Shown here piece by piece: positions 1 through 5,942 of a DNA stretch of 5,942 bases (its first letter is position 1; each line of letters opens with the position of its first letter). The translations under genes were made by a program, and so were the position numbers. Origin of the DNA: Candidatus Firestoneibacteriota bacterium (GTDB lineage Bacteria; Oederibacteriota; JAAXVQ01); NCBI GenBank assembly GCA_013335425.1, contig JAAXVQ010000145.1:1-5942 (forward strand), written 5' to 3'. The notes beneath the pieces were generated by a model. That model was not told where the DNA came from. It saw nothing but the letters and a program-made list of their open reading frames with translations, and did not search any database.

Positions 1-373
1 TGGCAGCCAGGGCCGTGGGGATCCCCCCCAGGGTGCAAAACCCGGCTACAATGGAGTCTTTGTTGCCCGTAGCTTTTTGGCCTTTATCGGCCTTGTCCTT
101 ATACCCTGGAAATTGCAGGGGGTCGGCCGCCTGCAATAAGCCCGAAGTTTCCTGAAAACTTTCGGGATCAGCCAAAAGCGCAATCCGTTCCCGGGCCGGC
201 ATGTGGAAATGATGGTTGCATTTGGGGCAGGTGCGCTGGGTGTTTTCAATATCCTTGTTCAAAACAATTTCCGAGCACCCCGGACAACGCGTGATGAGGT
301 TGTCGGGAATATCGCTCTTTTTCTTGGCGGTTACCCGGACTGTCATGTATTTAGGCTTTTTAAACCAATCCAC
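1..373 (-). CDS. accD: Acetyl-CoA carboxylase carboxyltransferase subunit beta, N-terminal part (3' end outside window)
   Basis: AccD pairs with AccA to form the carboxyltransferase that moves the carboxyl group from biotin on AccB to acetyl-CoA, giving malonyl-CoA for fatty-acid synthesis in the cytoplasm. The first 124 codons are visible; the catalytic crotonase-like domain lies beyond the left edge. Seen directly: an N-terminal WFKKPKY segment at residues 3-9, typical of AccD, and a four-cysteine zinc ribbon at C30, C33, C49 and C52 (CPGC and CPKC), with the same spacing as in the E. coli protein. Further on, the KATGNKDSIVAG stretch matches the family's KETGEKDA-like segment. The start is taken as GTG at 371-373, because it includes the conserved WFKKPKY segment and has AGGGAG (383-388) nine bases upstream. 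The ATG at 344-346 would lose that segment. It lies 76 bp downstream of trpA in the same direction, so it is probably co-transcribed with trpBA. Confidence 0.94.
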   Translation of the reverse strand, partial: MDWFKKPKYMTVRVTAKKKSDIPDNLITRCPGCSEIVLNKDIENTQRTCPKCNHHFHMPARERIALLADPESFQETSGLLQAADPLQFPGYKDKADKGQKATGNKDSIVAGFCTLGGIPTALAA

Positions 374-382
374 GTCACACCA

Positions 383-388
383 CTCCCT
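383..388 (-). promoter_or_regulatory. Shine-Dalgarno of accD, supports the GTG start
   Basis: Read on the minus strand this is AGGGAG, nine bases before the GTG codon at 371-373. The next in-frame candidate, ATG at 344-346, has no comparable purine-rich site at the right distance, so this motif decides the start. Confidence 0.65.
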
Positions 389-449
389 GATCGCGTCTGT
401 TTTTAGGTGATTTTGGAATCAAAATGGTAGCATATCTTGCCGGTTTGCT

Positions 450-1256
450 CTACCGATTTTTTACGGCTTTCGCCAAGCGGCGGGATAAGCCGGCCAGGCG
501 CTGCAGGGCCTGGGCATCGGAAGCGGCGGTTTCCATGGCATGAATCAGCACGCTGGCCACAATGACCCCGTCAGCCAGGCCCGAGATATTTTTAGCCTGT
601 GCGGGCGTGGAAATGCCGAAACCCACCAAGATCGGCAAAGGCGTGGCTTGGCGGACCTGCCCGATGCCCGCAGCCAGATCGGCCAAAGGCAGTTGGTTGC
701 GCATGCCCGTAGTGCCGGTGACTGAAACATAATATATGAAGCCGGTGGAAGCCTTAACCACGGATTGGATGCGTTGAGGCGTGCTGGTCGGAGCCACCAG
801 AAACACCGTGTCCAAACCCGTCCGGGCGCAGGCTTTATTCCAGGCAACGGCCTCTTCCGGGGGGAGGTCCGGAACAATAAACCCGTCCACCCCGCTTTGG
901 GCTGCCCGGAGCGCATTTTTTTCCAGCGTCGGGTGCAAAAACGGGTTGAGATAGCCCATCAACAGCAAGGGTATGTCCGTCACTTGGCGCAAATCCCGGA
1001 CCAAATCAAAAATAGCCGGCAAGGTCGTGCCGCGCTGCAGGGCCCGTTGGGAGGCACGCTGGATCACGGGTCCGTCGGCCAAAGGATCGGAAAACGGCAC
1101 CCCGAGTTCAATGGCATCGGCCCCGGCTTCGACCAAGGTCAAAACCGCCCGGCGGGTAAAGGCCAAACCACGGTCGCCGGCTGTGACAAAAGGTACGAAA
1201 AGCTTGCGCCCGGCCATGCGTTCGCGGGCAAAACGTGAAAAGAGGCGCAAGCTCAT
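450..1256 (-). CDS. trpA: Tryptophan synthase alpha chain
   Basis: TrpA cleaves indole-3-glycerol phosphate to indole and glyceraldehyde-3-phosphate and passes indole through a tunnel to TrpB in the alpha2-beta2 complex. The 268-residue protein has the usual full length of the family and reads as a TIM barrel throughout. Visible motifs: the catalytic glutamate at E50 in AIELGVPFSDPLADGP and the catalytic aspartate at D61 in the same stretch (Glu49 and Asp60 in the enteric enzymes); PDLPPEE near residue 130; the loop-6 region YYVSVTGTTG; and the phosphate-binding GFGIS motif near residue 213. The ATG start has TAGGAGG just upstream. The stop is TAG (450-452). Nothing suggests loss of function. 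It follows trpB with an 8-bp gap and precedes accD. Confidence 0.97.
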   Translation of the reverse strand: MSLRLFSRFARERMAGRKLFVPFVTAGDRGLAFTRRAVLTLVEAGADAIELGVPFSDPLADGPVIQRASQRALQRGTTLPAIFDLVRDLRQVTDIPLLLMGYLNPFLHPTLEKNALRAAQSGVDGFIVPDLPPEEAVAWNKACARTGLDTVFLVAPTSTPQRIQSVVKASTGFIYYVSVTGTTGMRNQLPLADLAAGIGQVRQATPLPILVGFGISTPAQAKNISGLADGVIVASVLIHAMETAASDAQALQRLAGLSRRLAKAVKNR

Positions 1257-1260
1257 GCCG

Positions 1261-1267
1261 CCTCCTA
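1261..1267 (-). promoter_or_regulatory. trpA Shine-Dalgarno overlapping the trpB stop codon
   Basis: The minus strand reads TAGGAGG. The first three bases are the trpB stop codon and AGGAGG is a strong ribosome binding site four bases before the trpA ATG. A ribosome ending on trpB therefore sits on the trpA start site, which suggests translational coupling to balance the two subunits. Confidence 0.75.
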
Positions 1268-2457
1268 CGGCTTGAGATCTTTATCGCCGCGCCCGGAAAC
1301 ATTGACGATCATCACGGCTTTTTTACCCAATCTCTTAGCCAAAAGCCGGGCATACGCCACGGCGTGGGAACTCTCGGTGGCCGGAATGATGCCTTCCAGG
1401 CGCGAAAGCTCCTTTTGGGCAGCCAGGGCTTGCGTATCCGTGACGGAAAAAAACTCCGCCCGCCCCGCATCCTTCAAATACGCCAACTCCGGCCCAACGC
1501 CCGGATAATCCAAACCCGCGGCCACCGAGTGCGTGGGGGCGATTTGCCCAAACGCGTCCTGAAGCACGTAGGAGCGGCTGCCGTGCAGCACCCCGACTTT
1601 ACCGCGCGTTAAGGTGGCGGAATGCTCCCCCAAACCCGGGCCCCGGCCCCCGGCTTCCACCCCAATGAGCCTGACTTTTTTGTCTTGGATAAAACCCGAA
1701 AAAATACCCATGGCATTGCTGCCCCCGCCCACGCAGGCCACCACGGCCGCAGGCAGGCGCCCGGCTTGCGCGAGCACCTGGCGGCGCGCTTCCTTGCCGA
1801 TGACGGACTGGAACTCCCGCACCATGGTGGGGTAAGGGTCAAAACTGGCGACCGTGCCGATGAGATAATAAGTGGTGCGCACATTGGTGATCCAATCGCG
1901 CACCGCTTCGTTCATGGCGTCCTTGAGGGTCCGCGAACCGGAAGAAACCGGAATGACCTCGGCCCCCAGCAGGCGCATGCGGTGCACGTTGAGCGCTTGC
2001 CGGGCCATGTCCTCGGTCCCCATGAACACGTGGCATTCCAGGCCGAAACGCGCGCAAACCGTGGCCGTGGCCACGCCGTGCTGCCCGGCCCCGGTTTCGG
2101 CGATGATGCGGGTCTTGCCCATGCGCTTGGCGAGCAGCGCATGCCCATGCGCCGGGCCAGCAAAATCTGTCCCAGTAAATTGTTGATTTTATGAGAACCG
2201 GTGTGGTTCAAATCTTCGCGTTTTAAAAAAACACGCACCCCGCCCCAGGCCGCGGTCAAACGGCGGGCTTCGTCCAGGGGCGTGGGACGCCCGGCGTAAT
2301 TATGCAAAAGTTCGTTCAATTCGCGTTTGAACGCCGGATCACGCCGGGCCGCCAAATAAGCGCTTTTTAGTTCGGCAATGGCGGGCATCAGGGTTTCCGG
2401 AGCATAACAGCCGCCGAATTCGCCGAACCAGCCTTCCCGGGCAAGATGTGGGGTCAT
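1265..2457 (-). CDS. trpB: Tryptophan synthase beta chain, reading frame broken by a 26-bp repeat
   Basis: TrpB is the PLP-dependent subunit that condenses indole with serine to give tryptophan. The gene lies in two frames. The N-terminal part runs from ATG at 2455-2457 to about 2143, with FGEFGG near residue 11 and the PLP lysine at K90 in HTGSHKINN. The C-terminal part runs from about 2142 to TAG at 1265-1267, with catalytic glutamate in AETGAGQHG, phosphate-binding GGGSNAMG, and the terminal VSGRGDKD serine motif. Between them the ILLARRMG segment is followed by a second, similar ALLAKRMG segment shifted by 26 bp. Deleting 26 bp gives one 388-residue frame and restores the 22-residue distance from PLP lysine to catalytic glutamate seen in E. 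coli. As all catalytic motifs on both sides are intact, I favour an assembly or sequencing artefact, or a very recent mutation, over an old pseudogene. The protein ends shortly after the GRGDKD motif, slightly earlier than in E. coli. Confidence 0.93.
2117..2168 (-). repeat. Imperfect 26-bp tandem repeat that frameshifts trpB
   Basis: Two adjacent 26-base units, 2117-2142 and 2143-2168. By eye, the first ten bases are identical and 17 of the first 20 match; the rest differ. Translated in their own frames they give ALLAKRMG and ILLARRMG, two versions of the same conserved TrpB helix that normally occurs once. A 26-base unit is not a multiple of three, so it shifts the frame. The copies are not identical, which fits joining of two allelic variants better than a fresh slippage duplication. 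Confidence 0.8.
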
Positions 2458-2469
2458 GCAAACGCACCG

Positions 2470-2475
2470 CCTCCA
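2470..2475 (-). promoter_or_regulatory. Candidate Shine-Dalgarno of trpB, longer than usual spacing
   Basis: The minus strand reads TGGAGG, ending 12 bases before the trpB ATG (2455-2457). The spacing is long, but there is no better site or other in-frame start nearby, and the ATG gives a normal TrpB N-terminus. Confidence 0.5.
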
Positions 2476-2489
2476 GATGATGCCAACAG

Positions 2490-2517
2490 ATTATAGAAAA
2501 AAACCCGGTTATGCAAA
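2490..2517 (-). promoter_or_regulatory. Sigma70-type promoter of trpB-trpA(-accD)
   Basis: On the minus strand a perfect -10 hexamer TATAAT (2490-2495) lies 16 bases downstream of a weaker -35 candidate TTTGCA (2512-2517). The alternative -35 TTGCAT has 15-bp spacing. Transcription would start near 2483, leaving a leader of only about 25 bases. That is too short for a trp attenuator, leader peptide or T-box. No clear repressor operator palindrome is visible. Confidence 0.6.
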
Positions 2518-2645
2518 TAAAAAACAATCCTCGGCCGTTTAAGAAAATTTCCCAACCGGCCACCTGGGTAAATTTTTTCGCGCCGCACCCCTTAATCCCC
2601 TCCCTTATTATACCGTAGCTATCCATACTACTAAAGCGAGGGTCT

Positions 2646-3884
2646 ATGTCCTTTTTCTTTCGGGGGATTTTATCTTTAAGTTTGTTAGCCTCCCTGGCCG
2701 CGCCTGCCGCTGCCTGGGACCGGCGCATGGGCGCGCGTCCCATGGGCATGGGCGATGCTTTTGCCGCCCTCGCCGACGACGCCAATGCCCTCAACTACAA
2801 CCCCGCGGGCCTGGCCCGCCTGAAAAACCCGTCCCTCGCGTTGGAATACGCCAGCCTCTACGCGGGTTTGGATGACGGCCGCTTGCAGGAAAACCATCTC
2901 GCCTTGGCTTACCCCCTCGGCCCCTTGGGGGGCGTGGGTTTGGATTGGAACAACCGGGCCCTGGTGGACGTTTATTCCGAAAACGAAATGCTGCTGGGAT
3001 ACGCCGTAACCCCGCAGACCGGCTTTCCCTGGAGTGCGGGGATTTCCGCCAAACTGTTCTACTGGTCCTATTCCGATCCGGGCTTTTTAGCCTTGAGCAG
3101 CTCCTTGGGCCTGGCTGCGGAAAAATATCAATACGGCCTGGACGTCGGAGTGCTCGGCACCTTGCTGGCCGAAACGCCTGCCCGCCCGCAAATCAATGCC
3201 GCCTTAAGCGTCATCAATGTCAACCGCCCGGACTTAGGCCTGGCCGCCTCCAATCCCCTGCCCGTGGAAACCCGTTTGGGGCTGGCGGCCCAATGGCGGG
3301 ACTGGGACGGCGCTTGGGATGCGGTGTGGCTCAATGCCAAATGGCAACTGCATGCCGGTGCGGAAAAATGGTTCAACGCCAGGGTTTGGGGCGTACGGGC
3401 CGGGGTCATCACCGGGGAAGAAACCGGTACAACCGTCACCCTGGGCGGCGGCTACCGTTTTACGGGACCCGGTGTCGGGGCGCGAATTGTCTATGCCTTC
3501 AATTACCCCTTCGGCGGTCTTATGGAAACCTGGGGAACGCACCGGCTCTCTTTGGAGATCGAACTTCCCCAAAACACCGGCGCGCCGCTTCCGGTTAAAA
3601 AAGCCGCCGTGGAAAAGCCGTCGGCCCCCGCCGTTCCCGCCGAACGCATGGAACGCATCCGCACCTATGTCCTGGAAAAAATCGACGCCTATTTTTCAGC
3701 CCTGGACACGGTGGAACGTTTGCAGGTCCAAAAACCGGCCCCCGGCGTCCCGGCCCTCGAGGAAGCTGCCCGGCTATTGCACGAAGCCGCGGGCTCGTTG
3801 ATTCTGCGCGAAGATGTCGTGGGATTTTTAAATCACCTGGAGGCGGCGCTGGCGCTGTTGCAAAAAAACCAGCCCCGGCCCTGA
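2646..3884 (+). CDS. PorV/FadL-like outer-membrane beta-barrel protein with C-terminal helical extension
   Basis: The 412-residue protein starts with a clear signal peptide (hydrophobic core about residues 7-19, likely cleavage after A23 in PAAAWD). The mature N-terminus has MGARPMGMGDAFAALADDA followed by NYNPAGLA (residues 28-57). This pattern is typical of PorV/PorQ, UPF0164 and related FadL/OmpP1-type barrels (established family signature). Residues about 60-306 alternate aromatic, glycine and polar residues as expected for a beta-barrel and end in HRLSLEIEL, which resembles a last strand. After a Pro/Ala/Lys linker (about 307-332), residues about 333-408 look helical (MERIRTYVLEKIDAYFSALD; LEEAARLLHEA; FLNHLEAALALL). 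This is an unusual addition that would lie in the periplasm or on the outside. PorV helps deliver type IX secretion substrates in Bacteroidota; FadL imports hydrophobic compounds. Which role applies here is not shown. The next gene begins one base after the stop. Confidence 0.75.
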   Translation: MSFFFRGILSLSLLASLAAPAAAWDRRMGARPMGMGDAFAALADDANALNYNPAGLARLKNPSLALEYASLYAGLDDGRLQENHLALAYPLGPLGGVGLDWNNRALVDVYSENEMLLGYAVTPQTGFPWSAGISAKLFYWSYSDPGFLALSSSLGLAAEKYQYGLDVGVLGTLLAETPARPQINAALSVINVNRPDLGLAASNPLPVETRLGLAAQWRDWDGAWDAVWLNAKWQLHAGAEKWFNARVWGVRAGVITGEETGTTVTLGGGYRFTGPGVGARIVYAFNYPFGGLMETWGTHRLSLEIELPQNTGAPLPVKKAAVEKPSAPAVPAERMERIRTYVLEKIDAYFSALDTVERLQVQKPAPGVPALEEAARLLHEAAGSLILREDVVGFLNHLEAALALLQKNQPRP

Positions 3885-3885
3885 C

Positions 3886-5942
3886 ATGACGGCCCGGTTA
3901 CGCCTGCCGCGGGAGACGAAGGGTGCCGGCTCGGCTTTGACCCTCTGGCTGCTTGGGGGAATGCTGCTCACCCTGACGGTGGTGCCCGCGGCCTGGAGCG
4001 GCAACCTTTGGTTTGACGATCTCACGGGCACGGCCGGCGACCTGCCCACAGCCTGGCGGGATGAAACGACCGATCCGGGGTTTAGCGCCCATATAAATTT
4101 CGCTTTCACCAGTTCACTGGCGGCCGTAACGCGCACGGCGGCGGGCACCGCCGGAAAAATTTTCTCCCCTTATTTGAATGCGGATGTGGACGCCTACCCC
4201 TTGGTGGAGGTGCGCGTGGTTTCCCTCGGCGGCGGCGCGACTTGGAAAATCGGCATCCAGGACGCGGACACGGCGGGATACTGGGATTTGAACGCCGGTT
4301 CGGCGGAACCCGGGACTGTCGCGTTTAATTATAAGAACATCACCTCCTGGACCGGCATTAAAAATTTTTACATTCAATTCACCCTGGAAGGCGCCGGCGG
4401 TGCGGCCGCAGAATTGGATTTCCTGCGGGTATGCGATGACGCCGCCACGCCCACGCCCACCGCCACCCCCACGGCTACAGCATCTCCGACCGCTTCCCCC
4501 ACGGCCACACCCGGACCCGCTGTCCAGGGGTACATCAACCCCAATGCCGCGGCCGCCGGAGCGTCCCGGGATTTCAATTATTTTGTTTTGGGTAAAGCGG
4601 GCGGGACCACGGATACTTTTACCCTAGAAATTCCCAGCGGCTGGGCTCTCGCCGGCACGCCTTCTTCAGACGTGCTGGGCGGCACCGTGAGCCTGAACGA
4701 CAACCGGATCGTGGTCACTTATTCCCCGCCGTTGACCCTGGGGGATTTCGACACCATCGGCTTTACGGCCACAGCCCCGGGTATCGGCGGAGTTTATTTT
4801 TGGAGTGCGTATCTCAACAACGGCACGTATACCGCCGCCACACCCAATGGCAAAAGCCAGAGCGTCAATGTCCATACCCCCACGGCCACGGCGAGCTTTA
4901 CCCCCACCGCCACACCCACGGCCACACCCAGTGAAACGTCGCAACAATCCCCCACCTCGACAACCACGCCTACGCCCACCCATACTGAAACACATACCTT
5001 CACCGTTACCGCCAGCGCAACGGCCACGGTCACGCCGGCAGCGCAAGCCTACCTTATCCCCAATACCGCGGCCGCGGGACAAACCCAGGTCTATGATTAC
5101 CTGGTCATCGGAAGGTCCTTGGGGGGCGCGGATACCATATCTTTGCAGATACCCGCCGGTTGGGCGATTCCCGACACCCCGGTTTCCGGCATTTTAGGCG
5201 GCGACGTAGTTTTAACCCAGGACCGGATCGTGGTCAGCTATTCCCCGCCCTTGTCCCTGGGCGATTTTGACACCCTGACTTTCACGGCCACGGCCCCCGG
5301 CGTGGGCGGGCTTTATTATTGGAGCGCCTATCTCAATGACGGCGGCTACACCGCCGTCACGCCCAACGGCAAAAGCCAAGCCGTTAACGTGCATACCCCC
5401 ACGGCCACGATCACACCAACTTCCACCACCACGCCCACGCAAACCGACTCCCCCACATCAACCGCTACGCCAAGTTTTACCAGTTCGTCGACCGAAACAC
5501 CTTCTGAAACTCCCACCTTAACCATCACAGAGACGGCCACCGAAAGTCCTTCGCAAACCGTCACACCCACTCCGACTGAAACCATAACTTTTACCGTGAC
5601 ACCGACAGAAACGCCTTCTTTCACTGAGACGCCGACGGAAACCCCTTCTTCAACTGAGACTCCCACCGAAACGCCTTCTTTTACTGAAACGCCGACTGAA
5701 ACTCCTTCTTTCACCGAGACGCCGACCGAAACGCCTTCTTTCACCGAGACGCCGACCGAAACGCCTTCTTCTACCGCGACTCCCACCGGGACGCCTTCTT
5801 TCACTGAAACACCGACTGAAACCCCTTCCTTCACCGAGACTCCCACCGGAACGCCTTCTTTTACTGAGACGCCGACCGAAACGCCTTCTTTCACCGAGAC
5901 GCCGACCGAAACGCCTTCTTTCACCGAGACGCCGACCGAAAC
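3886..5942 (+). CDS. Large secreted Thr/Pro-rich repeat protein (3' end outside window)
   Basis: The frame is open for 685 codons from ATG at 3886 to the window edge. I do not recognise a named family. Order of parts: a basic N-terminus (MTARLRLPRETK) and hydrophobic core (about residues 17-36) form a signal peptide or anchor, with possible cleavage near AWS-GN at 38. A beta-rich domain (about 40-185, starting LWFDDLTG and ending LDFLRVCDD) resembles carbohydrate-binding jellyroll modules in style only. Then come a Thr/Pro linker (186-211), repeat domain A (212-335), a linker (336-384), repeat domain B (385-508), a Thr/Ser/Pro linker (509-571), and ten-residue repeats to the edge (572-685). 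The only cysteine seen is C183. The start lies one base after the upstream stop with no Shine-Dalgarno, so initiation by coupling to the upstream gene is likely. It is probably an extracellular surface protein with rigid, possibly O-glycosylated stalks. A C-terminal sorting or anchor domain may lie beyond the edge. Confidence 0.88.
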   Translation, partial: MTARLRLPRETKGAGSALTLWLLGGMLLTLTVVPAAWSGNLWFDDLTGTAGDLPTAWRDETTDPGFSAHINFAFTSSLAAVTRTAAGTAGKIFSPYLNADVDAYPLVEVRVVSLGGGATWKIGIQDADTAGYWDLNAGSAEPGTVAFNYKNITSWTGIKNFYIQFTLEGAGGAAAELDFLRVCDDAATPTPTATPTATASPTASPTATPGPAVQGYINPNAAAAGASRDFNYFVLGKAGGTTDTFTLEIPSGWALAGTPSSDVLGGTVSLNDNRIVVTYSPPLTLGDFDTIGFTATAPGIGGVYFWSAYLNNGTYTAATPNGKSQSVNVHTPTATASFTPTATPTATPSETSQQSPTSTTTPTPTHTETHTFTVTASATATVTPAAQAYLIPNTAAAGQTQVYDYLVIGRSLGGADTISLQIPAGWAIPDTPVSGILGGDVVLTQDRIVVSYSPPLSLGDFDTLTFTATAPGVGGLYYWSAYLNDGGYTAVTPNGKSQAVNVHTPTATITPTSTTTPTQTDSPTSTATPSFTSSSTETPSETPTLTITETATESPSQTVTPTPTETITFTVTPTETPSFTETPTETPSSTETPTETPSFTETPTETPSFTETPTETPSFTETPTETPSSTATPTGTPSFTETPTETPSFTETPTGTPSFTETPTETPSFTETPTETPSFTETPTE
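4519..4890 (+). repeat. Repeat domain A of the secreted protein (residues 212-335)
   Basis: First copy of a roughly 120-residue beta-rich domain. It begins with YINPNAAAAG, contains LEIPSGWAL and RIVVTYSPPLTLGDFDT, and ends in FWSAYLNNG then NGKSQSVNVHTPTAT. It aligns without gaps to copy B at an offset of 173 residues (519 bp), with about 80 of 124 positions identical by hand count. The pattern (an IP-x-GW strand, a TFTATAPG-like strand, WSAYL) suggests an Ig-like beta-sandwich, perhaps related to DUF11-type surface repeats; this is an inference. Confidence 0.85.
5038..5409 (+). repeat. Repeat domain B of the secreted protein (residues 385-508)
   Basis: Second copy of the same domain. It begins AYLIPNTAAAG, contains LQIPAGWAI and RIVVSYSPPLSLGDFDT, and ends in YWSAYLNDG then NGKSQAVNVHTPTAT. 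The second half is more conserved between copies than the first. Both copies are flanked by Thr/Pro linkers, so the unit duplicated was probably domain plus linker. Confidence 0.85.
5599..5942 (+). repeat. 30-bp tandem repeats encoding ten-residue TPTETPSFTE units
   Basis: Eleven complete 30-base units and a partial twelfth lie in frame to the window edge. Variation is small: units 2 and 6 (5629, 5749) have SST in place of SFT, unit 6 ends in Ala in place of Glu, and units 7 and 9 (5779, 5839) have Gly for the central Glu. Units 5, 10 and 11 are identical at the base level, while units 1 to 4 differ at silent sites. The product would be an extended, acidic, threonine-rich stalk. The true copy number cannot be known from this window. 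Confidence 0.95.

Larger units (their letters stand above)
2458..2645. other. Divergent intergenic region between trpB and the barrel-protein gene
   Basis: This 188-bp AT-richer gap separates the minus-strand trp genes from the plus-strand surface-protein genes. It holds the trpB promoter and ribosome binding site. On the plus strand I see an AT-rich TATTAT (2606-2611) that could be a -10, but no matching -35, so no promoter is called there. GAGGG (2638-2642) lies three bases before the plus-strand ATG and is a weak, close ribosome binding site. A GGCCG/CGGCC inverted pair with a loop of about 20 bases lies near 2532-2561, and I do not assign it a role. Confidence 0.6.

Noticed and set aside
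410..425. Palindrome ATTTTG-gaat-CAAAAT between trpA and accD, a possible terminator
   Set aside because: The stem is only six AT-rich pairs with no following T-run on the minus strand. It is too weak to call, and accD probably belongs to the same transcript.
2458..2490. trp leader peptide, attenuator or T-box upstream of trpB
   Set aside because: The distance from the likely transcription start to the trpB ATG is only about 25 bases, and there are no Trp codons or paired hairpins.
2339..2794. Minus-strand 151-codon open frame across the divergent intergenic region
   Set aside because: It overlaps trpB, the trpB promoter and the barrel-protein start in other frames, and its translation looks random.
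4446..4480. G-rich minus strand over the first Thr/Pro linker, a possible G-quadruplex
   Set aside because: The G-runs follow simply from repeated ACC/CCC codons, and I do not see four clean runs of three or more with short loops.
4374..5082. Minus-strand open frames rich in Gly, Val and Arg over the Thr/Pro linkers
   Set aside because: They are antisense to the secreted-protein frame, are low-complexity, lack ribosome binding sites, and look like no known family.
5346..5924. Long minus-strand open frame encoding VGVSVKEG-type repeats
   Set aside because: It is the antisense shadow of the Thr/Pro repeat array, which has no stops in any phase with this base composition. The plus-strand frame is continuous with a signal peptide and domains.
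1..5942. CRISPR array, insertion sequence, tRNA or rRNA
   Set aside because: The only regular repeats are coding and in frame with no spacers. I saw no transposase frame, terminal inverted repeats or tRNA-like cloverleaf.

Overview
The window looks like chromosomal DNA from an uncultured Gram-negative bacterium. The outer-membrane layout is inferred from a signal-peptide-bearing beta-barrel protein of the PorV/FadL type. The metabolic genes cannot place it further. Long Thr/Pro-rich secreted proteins next to PorV-like barrels bring deep-branching candidate phyla to mind, but that is an impression and not something the sequence proves. The DNA is GC-rich by eye. Both ends of the window cut through genes.

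Left half, minus strand, read from 2457 down to 1: trpB, trpA and accD lie in a row in one direction, with a good sigma70-type promoter (-10 TATAAT) just before trpB. TrpB and TrpA form tryptophan synthase, which makes tryptophan from indole-glycerol phosphate and serine. AccD is the carboxyltransferase beta subunit of acetyl-CoA carboxylase, for fatty-acid synthesis. The trpB stop codon lies inside the Shine-Dalgarno of trpA, so those two are probably translationally coupled. accD follows after 76 bp and starts at a GTG. The trpB reading frame is broken by an imperfect 26-bp direct repeat (2117-2168). Removing one copy restores an ordinary 388-residue TrpB with the normal 22-residue distance between the PLP lysine and the catalytic glutamate.

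Centre: a 188-bp divergent intergenic region (2458-2645) carries the trpB promoter on the minus strand.

Right half, plus strand: a 412-residue PorV/FadL-like outer-membrane barrel protein with an unusual C-terminal helical extension (2646-3884) is followed after one base by a large secreted protein gene (3886 to beyond the window end, at least 685 residues). This second protein has a signal peptide, an N-terminal beta-rich domain, two copies of a ~120-residue beta-rich domain (about 65% identical to each other), Thr/Pro-rich linkers, and a stalk of perfect to near-perfect ten-residue repeats (consensus TPTETPSFTE) that runs off the edge. The two genes are probably one transcription unit. A plausible but unproven reading is that the barrel helps export or display the stalk protein at the cell surface. 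This pair is the most novel-looking part of the window.
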